Origin: Tetrapyrgos nigripes
Lineage: Eukaryota; Basidiomycota; Agaricomycetes; Agaricales; Campanellaceae
Assembly: GCA_013368315.1 (NCBI GenBank)
Contig: JAACJM010000089.1
Span: forward strand, 1 to 64,000
Reading direction: 5' to 3'
DNA: 64,000 nucleotides
The notes beneath the pieces are model-generated. The model did not search any database, was not told the origin of the DNA, and saw only the letters and a program-made list of their open reading frames with translations. This document shows positions 1 through 8,872 of the stretch, one piece after another. The translations under genes were made by a program, and so were the position numbers. Within the stretch, counting starts at the first letter, position 1. The number at the start of each line of letters is the position of its first letter.

Positions 1-358
1 GGACCTGGTCGAAACTCTCCCTTACCCAAACGATCACCCAGCCGGTACAGGATGCCTCAAACCCTCAAGCGAAGGGTGGCCGACTGAACGATCCCTGTGA
101 GGTCGGACTACAGGGGAATTGGATCCGTCTGTAGGGCCAGTCGGGGCCCAAGGGCGAGAAGAAGGATGGGAAGATGTGCACCATAGGGTAGTCCCTGTAG
201 CACAATAAATCTGATTAAAAAAAAAAGTGTCCTGAACCAACCCAAATGTGACGGTCAATTGCTCGATGCGCCGCAATTCAGTGCACACACAATGACATCG
301 TTTCTCACAGCTTTCTTTTCTTCACTCACCTCCAAATCCACCTTCCCCTTTGCACCTA

Positions 359-581
359 ATGGCCATGGATCAGTATGATTTCCTTTGGAATTTGATCATT
401 TTCTGTGTGGGGATCTTTCTCTGTGGGACACTCTGGTTGAAGCAGAGGGAGGTGCACAGGTGAGTACTTTGGTTCTCTTCTTATTTTTGCCAAATTTCCT
501 GATCTCTAACCTTTATTCTTTACTCCTAGATTACAAATGGATCTCCAGAAGGCCCAAGAAACCATCCAAAACCTCTGGTGA
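359..581 (+). CDS. Small single-pass membrane peptide, two exons
   Basis: Exons 359-459 and 530-581 join in frame across a 70-nt GTGAGT...CTAG intron to give 50 residues. After MAMDQYDF there is one hydrophobic segment (about residues 9-27, rich in L, I, F, C and V). A basic stop-transfer stretch (KQREVHR) and a short heptad-like helix ending in W-stop follow. This suggests a tail exposed on one side of a membrane and a short coiled coil. I do not recognise the family. The decayed coiled-coil sequence 0.8 kb downstream has the same helical character, so this could be the intact 5' end of a larger broken gene. Splicing makes it more credible than a chance ORF, but it is short. Confidence 0.35.
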
Positions 582-596
582 CTAGCCAGTTATGAT

Positions 597-1290
597 CAAC
601 CCAACATGCGTCCTAACCCTTCCACTCCCTCTCCTAGTCGCGGACGCGACAGCATAGGACTCGATTCCGAAACCGTCTAAAGTCTATGTGAAGACAGTGA
701 GGAAAATACTGATGCTTTTCAGATTGTTACTTCTTGGACCTGCATATGTGCAGACGTTTATTTAACGGGACCTGAGCGCAAACGCGTCTGGCGACCCCAA
801 ACGCCGGGAGTGTACGAACGTTGAGTTGGATGTACAAGCATGATATTGATGGAAACTGTGCTCACTGTTTCGAGATCTCCTGTTTATCGATGTGCAAGTA
901 TGTCCTATTATCAAGACTGGAGCCCAATCCCTCACTCGTCGGCCGCATGCGCCCGGCTGTAGATGTCATGAAAGCGACAGTTCAACATGCTGTACATGCT
1001 GGGGTATCAAATCTACAGGTCACTGATGCTCGGGGGTTACCTTGTAGAGGCCGTCAGGAAGAACAAACGGAACGATGTCCTCGCAGCTGCCGGCCGGTAC
1101 GTAACTATTTCTGTGCCGACCTCATGTACGAAAGTGCGTTGCGAGAAGTTGATGAGGAGAGTTATGTGGATATGTGTGTATGAGAGGGAATACACCGTGT
1201 ATACCTTGTTCCGCGCGACGAGACCAGGCTGCCTTCAAGGTGAAGAGCCTTCTGAAGGGACCGAGTATTGATAGTGAGTGGCTACCCTTC
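597..1290. other. Intergenic, weak coding remnants only
   Basis: No complete gene is visible. Around 985-1100 a short open frame ends at a possible donor (GTACGT), and a second short frame lies around 1200-1270. They may be broken exons linking the membrane peptide upstream to the coiled-coil remnant downstream, but the frames cannot be joined convincingly. Confidence 0.3.
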
Positions 1291-1305
1291 TTCTTTGACT
1301 TCCAA

Positions 1306-1653
1306 TTACTAAGGTGTTGGACGTCAAGAACTCATTTCACTGTTGCAACACGAGATATGCGAGCAGAAAGCAGTTGTCCTCACTGAGAGAGCTTGAAGAG
1401 AGGTTGGCTCATCTTGTTGAGGTTGAGAAAAGGTTGACGCAGGTAGAGGCCGAGTTGACTCAGGAGAAGGCGTTGAGGGAGAGATAAGAGAGCACTAGGC
1501 AGAAGCTCGTGAAGCGTATGATGAGGAGTTTAGAAAAGTAGGTGAAGAGTTGAGGGGGGCGTGGGGTGAGTTAGACGAGGCGAAGGAGAAGGGAAGTGTT
1601 AAGGGAGAAATTTTGTTGCCAAGTAGGTCAAACGCGTTGACCTGACCTCAATA
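1306..1653 (+). pseudogene. Decayed coiled-coil protein fragment
   Basis: Three consecutive reading frames each encode charged, leucine-spaced helix: a first piece with VGRQELISLLQHE, a second with LEERLAHLVEVEKRL, and a third with EEFRKVGEELRGAWGEL. Each is cut by a stop or frame change and the next frame takes over, as expected for one coiled-coil gene broken by at least two frameshifts. A splice-acceptor-like TAAG precedes the first piece. Function is unknown. Small undetected introns could account for part of the frame changes, but no convincing donor/acceptor pairs are visible at the switches. Confidence 0.35.
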
Positions 1654-1659
1654 CAATAA

Positions 1660-2060
1660 TTGTACGGATTTGGATCTCCAGAACCGAAAATTCTACACAT
1701 ATTTGTGAACGAAGTCAAAGCCTGGGCACTAGAGGGCACTGATGTCGAATACTGTGCTTGGGCGCACGATTGATATGGCGATAGACATCGGTTTGACCAG
1801 AAAAGGGTATATCTTTGCTTTAGTGCGCTTCAAGTTCGTGGCGCAGAGTTTTATCTGGTGGTCTCTTTCACGATACGCGGTTGGATATTCATGGCGAGTT
1901 GAGTTGTTCTCGCTATTAGCCATTCTGATCTTGTAGTCTAATGTCACCTCTCTAGTTTAACCGACGAGCCTGTATTCATTATGCTTACATTGCCTCTATT
2001 GCGCCAGACGCGACTTTCTCGCTGCTAACCAAAACACATCTAATTCTCTATTCTAAAATC
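1660..2060. other. Intergenic, presumed promoter region
   Basis: Nothing recognisable. The stretch just before 2068 is pyrimidine-rich with CAAAACAC, a common look for a fungal transcription start region. Confidence 0.3.
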
Positions 2061-2067
2061 CTCTGCC

Positions 2068-2623
2068 ATGGACCTACGTTCTCGTGGATTTCAATCGTCG
2101 TCTTCGTTTCTGAAATTTAAATCATCCTCCAAATCACGAGTTGACCTCCAAAAACACAAGCGGCGTCGAAAGACATGCTTGAAAGATGGGATTTTGTACG
2201 CGTTCCGGTTGGGAAAGTCAAAAGTGTTCAAAATCGGTCGTACGATGCAAGACGAGACACGACGTCTTGACCAGTGGTGTCGTAAATGTGCAGGACGGAA
2301 GTACAGGTGAGCTACTAGGGAACGGTGCAGAGGAGATAAGTTAGTCGCAGCAGGTGTGCACGTTGGTCAATTCTCAATGTACTCACTAACATAGTGCGAC
2401 AGAGAAGCAAGTACACCTCTCCTTGCGACAATATCGTGTACTGCCAATGCCCTGTCCATATTGTCTGTATTCCAACGCTCGGGTCTTGTTCTTGGATGCT
2501 AATCATTTGGCAGGCATAGGAGGTGACAGACACCAAGAACTGTTCGATTTGTCAACTTTTGCTCGACCTCTGGTGATGGTCAAGAAAGCTCTTAAGGACG
2601 GTATTCGAAGTGTCAACGGATAA
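2068..2623 (+). CDS. T5orf172 (GIY-YIG-like) domain protein
   Basis: Exons 2068-2306 and 2395-2623 join across an 88-nt intron (GTGAGC...ATAG) to 155 residues. The N-terminus (about 1-45) is Ser/Lys/Arg-rich and probably disordered. From residue about 46 the pattern G-x-LYAFRLG-x5-FKIGRT, then RRLDQW, matches the start of the T5orf172/MUG113 fold, a GIY-YIG-related module common and expanded in agaricomycetes. In exon 2, CPYC followed some 25 residues later by HQELFDLS fits the Cys and H-x-E-x-F elements of the same family. I see no additional catalytic domain. The function of these proteins in fungi is unknown and DNA binding or nuclease activity is inferred from the fold. The start is the first ATG of the frame, and a pyrimidine-rich leader precedes it. 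Confidence 0.65.
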
Positions 2624-2639
2624 ATGTACACAACGCAGC

Positions 2640-3025
2640 ACTACTTACCCTCAGTCTTGACTTGCTTCTGGTTTCAATAATTGTACAGTTATCATGAACG
2701 TATGTAATACATGGCGACGCTCTACTACCTTACTCTCAGTCAAGATTCGTACCCGATATTCATTTTCACAAGATTTGGGGTCACTTGTTCGACATACTGG
2801 TTCTTTGATTTGGTTTTCTCCATACCCTTGGGTTCAAACACCATCTTTCCTCTCAAATCCTCATAAAACTCTGGACTCAAACCCGCCTTCTCTCGATCCT
2901 CTGCATTAAACGGACCCTTAACGTCACCTCTTCCCTAAACGCTTTCGCAAAATTCCGGCAAGAGTTTCTTACCTTCTCGACGTCCTCGACGATGCCCTCC
3001 CTCAGAATGCGAGGGAACGAGTCAC
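2640..3025. other. Intergenic / uncertain 5' end of the next gene
   Basis: No domain is recognisable. The stretch 2694-2909 is open in one frame but its composition looks random. The start of the gene at 3030-4568 should lie here but no in-frame ATG is seen. Confidence 0.3.
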
Positions 3026-3029
3026 ATGA

Positions 3030-4568
3030 CCCGTTCCCTTCGAAACTCCTCCTACAACGCCCTCCAACCTATCAATCACTCCACTGGTTACTTCCACAGC
3101 TGCAGGTGAGACATAACCCACCAACCAATCATATTTTTTTTGCTTATTAATTCTCTTAGCACCAATTACTGCTGCGCCTCATAAAACCATCAGTACGTCT
3201 AACATTCTCTCTCTCATATCTCTATAACTTGGCTTATATCTACTGTCATGACTCATAGAACCTATCTATCGTGCTATTGCACACGTCAACAACGATCCGA
3301 AGGCTCCTCCCGTTGCATTCCGCGAGTTGTCCACCAAGTTCGTCAATAACGGCAACTTCATCTCCTCCAACAGCAATGGCTCCATTCGTACCTTCGCTAT
3401 CGTCACTACGCTCGCTGGTAATCAACTCGACCGTACCAGCGGTCACTACAATATATCCAGTGAAAACTACGATGTATGTAATTGTCTCACTTTTTTGTAC
3501 ACGACACTAATTTCTCACTGTAGATCAACCTCTCGGATCTGAAGCGAGCTTTAGCTCGCTTCACTCTCCTACAGCTCCCGCTTGAAGAATCAATCACCGA
3601 TGAAGAACGAGACATTGCCAACGTCGCACGCGAAAATTATCAACGATGCACTAGCCAGCTTCTTTTCTTTTGGACTGCGAAGACCAATGTCAACCCTTCA
3701 CACGGTTAGTACACAACCTCTCTTATAAACGATTGTTACTGATTACATTGTCGTCAGGCTTTTACTGGGGCTGGAACAGTCCTAACTCTCCCGCATCAAT
3801 CTTTGATCATATGGTTCATACCGAGCCACTCTTCCGCAACGTCCCGACTGAAACATCGATCAGTCTCGCCAACATCGAAAAATATGGCTCTCTTCAAGCC
3901 TACCAAAACAGTCGTAAGTTTAGCCGCCAGTTCAACTAACCATTCTCTGATTTCGTTGTACAGCGGAAGCTGCGAATGAACGAATTGCGAAATATGAGCC
4001 TCAGCGTGACCAACCTCCACCAGGTAAGCTTGCTTCAATGTTTGATTTATCATCAAAGTTAATAATCACCACTACAGATGGTGGAAGGTACAAACTCGCT
4101 CAACTCGACGACCCACAGAACAAGCTTCACGACCTCGCTACCATGTTTGACCTCACCGAAGTGGAACTCAACTTGCCAAACTTCTTCGACGCTGAATCTG
4201 TCCGTATCAATCCTGTCAACTACTCGGTTGTCCTTGAACCAGGTACCCCCGTCTTCGTCGAATTTACTTGCAAAGTGTAAGTCTGTAATCTCTCTTCCTT
4301 CGACTTCAACCTCACTGCCTACAGCATCACTAAACCGCGTGCGATTGGTCACGCAACTGTCAAACGACTCGTCGTCTTACCAACTACCGAACAACAGCTC
4401 ACAACCTTCCTCCAAAACCATTTCGCTCAATCTCAATCTCCAGCTTCCACTCCACACAAACGAGCCACTACCTCTATTTCTTCGCCTGCAGCTGCTGGTC
4501 CCTCCTCCATGCTTGCTGCACCTCGCGCTGCATCCGTTTCTCCAACCAAAAAGACCAAAGCCGAGTAA
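3030..4568 (+). CDS. Eight-exon gene of unknown family, start codon not found
   Basis: Exons ~3030-3105, 3160-3192, 3259-3473, 3524-3704, 3758-3913, 3964-4023, 4078-4276 and 4325-4568 join with all phases matching across seven short introns. The product begins Pro/Thr/Ser-rich, continues with a globular part (IYRAIAHVNNDP, then FYWGWNSPNSPASIF), and ends with a beta-rich segment (VVLEPGTPVFVEFTC) and a basic KKTKAE tail that may be a nuclear signal. I do not know the family. A TGA precedes codon one and no ATG lies in frame, so the start may be lost, on an unseen exon, or reached by a rare donor from the ATG near 3025. The terminal segment resembles 32249-32641 in layout. Intact frames over seven introns make this a real or very recently inactivated gene. 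Confidence 0.6.
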
Positions 4569-4599
4569 CTCCACAATATGATCATCATTTCTTTCCTAG

Positions 4600-4780
4600 T
4601 GTACTTGTATTCAGGGAGGTTAGCTACATGCGGCTAACCCCTTCGTTTCTTTTCTCTATTCAGGGAGGTGGGCGGGTGTACTATATGTACATAACCAGTT
4701 TCGGCCAACCGTTTCATTTCTTTTCACAACTGTACTCGTATTCAGGGAGGTGGGCGGGTGTATCATATGTACTCAGATCA
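4600..4780 (+). repeat. Short tandem repeat in 3' flank
   Basis: A unit reading TATTCAGGGAGGT, usually continued by GGGCGGGTGTA and a nearby ATATGTAC, occurs three times at about 4608, 4660 and 4738. It lies just after the stop of the eight-exon gene and probably within its 3' UTR, ahead of an AATAAA near 4780. Confidence 0.55.
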
Positions 4781-4869
4781 ATAAAAAATCCTTTTCTCCT
4801 TTCATTACTTCAAATCGGGGATGCTGCGCGAGCAGCGCTAAGATCCTTTAGTCTACGATTAGTTTGAAT

Positions 4870-5710
4870 AGTATTTCTCGTTTTCCTGTTTTTGTACATG
4901 AACATATTGTATCACTATAAAATATATTTCTACCGCATGTATGGCGCATGGCCGGCGGGATCGCCGGGATTCCTTAGGATTGATCTTGCTCTTCTCACTA
5001 TGATCTCAGACTCTTCTCATTGAGTACCGGGCCGAGAAGATTTTGAGATTATTTCAAATCTTCTCAAACTCTTCTCAGTGTTTTTTTTTCTTGGTGGATT
5101 TCAAATATTCTTACGATCTTCTCAGGCTCTTCTCATTGATAAGAGCTACCTATGCCCGCAGTGTGCATAGTACTGGTACGGAGCAGAGACAGAGTGAACA
5201 AACTAAAGGATTAGCTAGAATGTCTGGTGGTTTATATAGAAGAACAATGAATAAGTGATAGGAGAAAGATAGGAGAAATAGGGGAAACGTAGGAGAAAGT
5301 GGAGAAATGTAGGGTAAAGATAGGATTGATGGAATGGAAGATTGATTGACAGTTATTATAGAGTTTGACAGGTTTTATAAAGTTCAAAGTCGGTAATATA
5401 AGGTTCAACAGGTTTATCGAGGAAATGCAATAGATGAATGATCAGAAAATGAGTTCAATAATGAAGTGGAAGAGAAGGAGGACAAAGAACTGTAGCAGTT
5501 CGTGACATCCTGGACAATCCATCTGTCATTGCCATTGCTATGTCTGTGCAATGGGTAGGGGCTTCACAGCAGAAGCCAAAGACGGGGAGCTGCAGACTGC
5601 TGATAGAAAGGTTGAGGGAAGCCATAGAATGCTCTAATCCCCCTCAGCATTCCTTATAACCGATCAATGGGCTCAGTAAACAGGGGCTGAAACAAGAACA
5701 GAGCTGATTG
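4870..5710. repeat. Repeat-derived DNA, probable degenerate solo LTR
   Basis: No gene. Copies of CTTCTCA cluster at 4990-5130. From about 5170 to 5508 the sequence resembles the LTR at the right end of the window: TACGGAGC-x-GAGAC and AGTGAAC-x-AACTAA occur in the same order, and the segment ends GTTCGTGACA. In reverse that is TGTCACGAAC, a typical start of a fungal Ty3/gypsy LTR. The match is partial and by eye. A later AAGTGGAAGAGAAGGAGG tract is purine-rich low complexity. Confidence 0.35.
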
Positions 5711-5935
5711 CATACCTGTTACCATGAAACACTAGAGGCAGCAAGGAGGAGGTCTGAACTGTCATTGAAAAACAAAGAGCATTGGATCGGGTCAAACCCA
5801 CTGTACTGAGTCAATTTCAGTGCTGTGCCATGGAGCGGAGTTTCCATTGAACTGGCTTGTGGTGCACCACGGCATTGTGCAAATAGGATTGGTACCACAA
5901 GACCCACTACCTAAACAGTAGCGGGAATATGTAGA
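5700..5935 (-). repeat. Dispersed ~230-bp repeat, copy 1
   Basis: On the minus strand this reads GGGTCTTGTGGTACCAATCC, then later CAGTACAGTGGGTTTGACCC and TTTGTTTTTCAATGACAG. The same sequence recurs on the plus strand at about 60285-60490 and 60810-60965. The open frame across it is a by-product of the repeat, with no recognised domain. Probably a fragment of a non-autonomous mobile element. Confidence 0.6.
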
Positions 5936-5939
5936 TAGG

Positions 5940-6830
5940 AATGTAGGAGTGAGACCTTACAAGTCATATTGACACTCCAGGAGTGAAATTGAGCTTCTAG
6001 ATATGGTATGCGCGCTCTGAGCCAAGAGATACATCATTTTCCTTAATATTGTGCTAAAATTAGAAATTAAACTACCATTAGAACTTATCAAATTAAGGCA
6101 CAACAACTTTTTTGAGTTACGGTCTCATGTTCTTTCTTGCTCAAAGTACACTGAGCTTGCTTCAAAGACACTCCCTGATGTCAGCTACTGAGACAGTACA
6201 CTTTTAGCTAATTTCTGGTGTCGCTAGAGGGCAGTCTCTCTGAGGGAATCTGACCCGGCTTTTACGACTCGAGCCAGAGTCGGTCGAGAGCCACCTGGAG
6301 CCAAGCCGGATCTTTTACAACACTACTGTGTAGCGAGTGAATTTCGGTCATTGACAAACAGCCTAAGAGGGTAATAGACAGTAAGATGCGCAGCCTATAT
6401 ATAAGGCCTCAGAAGCTACGCACCACTCGGAATAGCAGGCTGAGAGCTCACTGCTGAGACACCTTAAGCTATCCTGCATCTTTCCTCCCATCCTGCTCAT
6501 CAGATACCCGCTCTTCCCCTTCCCTCACCACTGGCAATGCCAGAACTTTCGCCATCCGTATCCATCAGAGGCTGACCATTACAGTTCAGAGCTCGAACAT
6601 TCCTTATTCGGAACGCTCACTTGAGGTGCGTGAGTTCGGGAGAAATCAAAGGCGTGAGTTCGCGAGAGAAGGCATGAATTTGGGAGATTTCGAAAACATA
6701 AGTTTGGGAGAGGTCACTGGGTGTGAGTTTGCGGGAGATGAAAAGGTGTAAATCTGGTTAATTTGTGTGAAATCTGCCTGACTTTCGTTGATTTGTGTTC
6801 GAATAATTTTGTCCAGTTTATAACAGCATA
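5940..6830. other. Intergenic, possible LTR-like promoter segment
   Basis: No gene. A stretch of about 6178-6600 begins TGTCAGC and ends TCGAACA, and carries a TATATATAAGG box near 6398. This is the look of a solo LTR, but no target-site duplication is visible and no partner copy exists in the window. Confidence 0.2.
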
Positions 6831-6834
6831 CAAG

Positions 6835-7860
6835 TGCAAGGCTAAGGTCGTTCTTCACTTCATGTACTTTCTCAATGCTTCATCCTTTTCCTGACTGAAA
6901 TCTCCAGTAATCAGCTGCAGCATGGTGTCAGAGACTGGGTACGAAGGTATGCGTTCATACTTCTGAATTTCATTCTCAATGCAATAACTTTCACTGCCTT
7001 GGGGAATTTCTCCTTTTACTGGTACTAATCTGGTCAGTTGCAAATAACGACGCGATGTCACATCTGAGATGGCTTGTTCATTGGCGTCTGATCTGGGTTC
7101 GTATTCTCCTTCTTCGACTTCTGATTCTGCGAAATCTGAATCAGACCGCTCGGGATCAACTTCCTGCGAAGCTTTAGGAGGTGAGTGTTGTGGAGATGCG
7201 GGTTGTGATAATCATCCAGGTGTTTTTGGCATTGCACCAGGGACAGATTGAGATGATCCCGGGGTGTTCATAAAGAATGAAGTCGAAATTGAAGGGTATG
7301 GTTGTAGTACTGGTCGAGAATGATATTTGGCTTCCTGGCTGTGATTTAGGTTTACGAGCACGAGGCTTCCAAGGGTTTGGGTTTGGGCTTGCCGATTGCG
7401 TTCAGCGGTCTGACGAAGTGGGTATCTTGTTTGTTCGTCCGAGTTGCTCATGCAACAGCTGGAGTGTTGCTAGTAAAGAGTCTGAATAACCAATTCGTAA
7501 GACAGTGGTTCCTGGATTGAACCACTAATGTTGTGGTTCTCGTGTGATTGATAGAAGGTAGCGTAGTGATCGCCGATGTCTAGTGTAGTTCGAATGCAGA
7601 TGAGATTACCGTCAAAGAACCAGTATTTACCTAGATAGCCTTACGAGCGTACTAGTATTGTAGAGCGAGTCGATACATACGTACGTAGTAATGATCAGAG
7701 CATGTCAATGATCGATACCTTAATGAAGGCAGCTTTCGTGAATACGAGAGTTAGGTAGTAAGAACAGATAGATTCTCAAGCATTAACATTTACATTTTAT
7801 ATCTACTTGGTTAGATATACGAGAAGTTTCTACGTAGTTCCATATTGTACAAGTAAGTAC
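6835..7860 (-). mobile_element. Truncated LTR retrotransposon remnant, unit 1
   Basis: Read on the minus strand: an LTR-like segment (about 7860-7530) ends CCACAACA, a primer-site-like TGGTTCAATCCAGG follows, then a leader and a gag-like frame from 7451. The right-hand end at about 6835 is also the left edge of the duplicated unit. A second copy lies in unit 2 at 18436-19130 but has lost 327 bp covering the LTR-like part. The element class is inferred from this layout and cannot be assigned to Ty3/gypsy or Ty1/copia with certainty. Confidence 0.45.
6855..7451 (-). pseudogene. Gag-like fragment with internal stop, unit 1
   Basis: From ATG at 7451 the frame encodes about 200 residues interrupted by one TGA at 7212-7214. 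The first part is Gln/Ser/Pro-rich (MSNSDEQTRYPLRQTAERNR). After the TGA comes a Pro/Ser and strongly acidic stretch (SEVEEGEYEPRSD), then a more structured end (RRYLQLTRLVPVKGEIP) and a stop. This resembles the N-terminal part of a retrotransposon Gag. No zinc knuckle, protease or polymerase follows, so it is truncated. The same TGA occurs in the unit 2 copy, so inactivation predates the duplication. Confidence 0.4.
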
Positions 7861-7994
7861 CGTTCCTCGGGCATATTCCCGAAACTAATGCTATTGTTAC
7901 ATTATTCATATGGCTCATAAATACTAATACAGGCGAAGTGAAAGACGTGAGGATTTTGTAGTACACGCTATCCTAGGTTCCTAACAATGATTCT

Positions 7995-8452
7995 TCATAA
8001 CCAGCTATTCGGACAGAGGTATCGACCGCAGATTTGCAAGATTTTGGAAAAGTACGCGGAAAGAGATTCGTATGAGTTTAAATCGACTGAAGGGAACTCG
8101 TTAATGTACAGGTGCTGTAGCTCGACGAGGATTTGATAGCTGATAGTTTCTTCGTGCGTACGTCGTTTGAGTAGCCATTGAGCGTAATAGCTCATCAGAA
8201 CGGTTGCGACGAAGACTACGACAGCAAGTAATAATTTTCATTGTTCGTACTACACAGAGAATTACTTGGTACTAGCCAATCACTCACAAATGAAGTGGAT
8301 CGTGTCGTACGTCTCTCAGCTGGACTAGGTCGTCTGAAAGCTCCATCAGGTCTATATACCACCCTACGCAAAATACCCTTCAACTTTTGAGCGGTAGTCG
8401 CGGCGTTGAGATGAGAAAGTCGCGGAGTTGGAAGGGATTCGGAAAATCGCAC
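7995..8452 (-). CDS. Putative small membrane protein, divergent to NLR 1
   Basis: Two minus-strand segments can be spliced. Exon 1 starts at 8452 (MRFSESLPTPRLSHL..., basic and Arg-rich, ending near RSTSF). Exon 2 runs to 7995 and begins with a hydrophobic helix (FVATVLMSYYAQWLL) followed by KRRTHEE and a mixed tail ending PNSWL. The phases fit only if the donor is the GTGATT at about 8287, since the stronger GTGAGT four bases upstream would break the frame. The gene model is therefore tentative. It lies head to head with NLR 1, about 420 bp away, and is copied in unit 2 with one Pro/Ser change. No family is recognised. Confidence 0.3.
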
Positions 8453-8872
8453 ATGGGGTTATTTGGGAGTCTTGAGTAGGCAAGGTACGGAATTCCCAAC
8501 GGAAAGGTAGCTTGGGCACGAAAGAGAAAGTGACACGACCGCGAAAAAGACAAGACGATCCGTGAATGATGTGAAGGCTCCGGAGAGTCTACTTACACCG
8601 TCTCGAGGCTCGGCATTGTGGAAACGCATAATGCAATTGCCATGGGATAAGAAAGTATGATCTATTTTCGTTCTTGTTTGTAGTTGTAAAGTTTCGTTCT
8701 TGCGGAGGGCTACATTAACCAGTCACGTGTATCAGATACTTTTCGTTTCTGCGCGCTACACTCTATCACACCGCTTTGACACTTACCTCTTTACATTCCG
8801 GTATGTGCCTTTTATTCGTTTTAAGTTTTCGCGTATATTTATTTACTCGGTTACCCTAGGTTACACTTCAGT
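8453..8872 (+). promoter_or_regulatory. Upstream region of NLR 1, conserved in all three NLR units
   Basis: The stretch TTCTTGCGGAGGGCTACATT through ACATTCCGGTATGTGCC is shared with 19728-20147 and, diverged, with 34640-35737. A probable 5' UTR intron runs 8801-8859 (GTATGT...CCCTAG), ending 13 nt before the ATG. Conservation between diverged paralogues suggests promoter function. No specific factor site is claimed. Confidence 0.45.

Noticed and set aside
4078..4581. 167-residue plus-strand frame over the last exons of the eight-exon gene
   Set aside because: It ignores the intron at 4277-4324 and runs one base out of phase with the frame that joins all eight exons.
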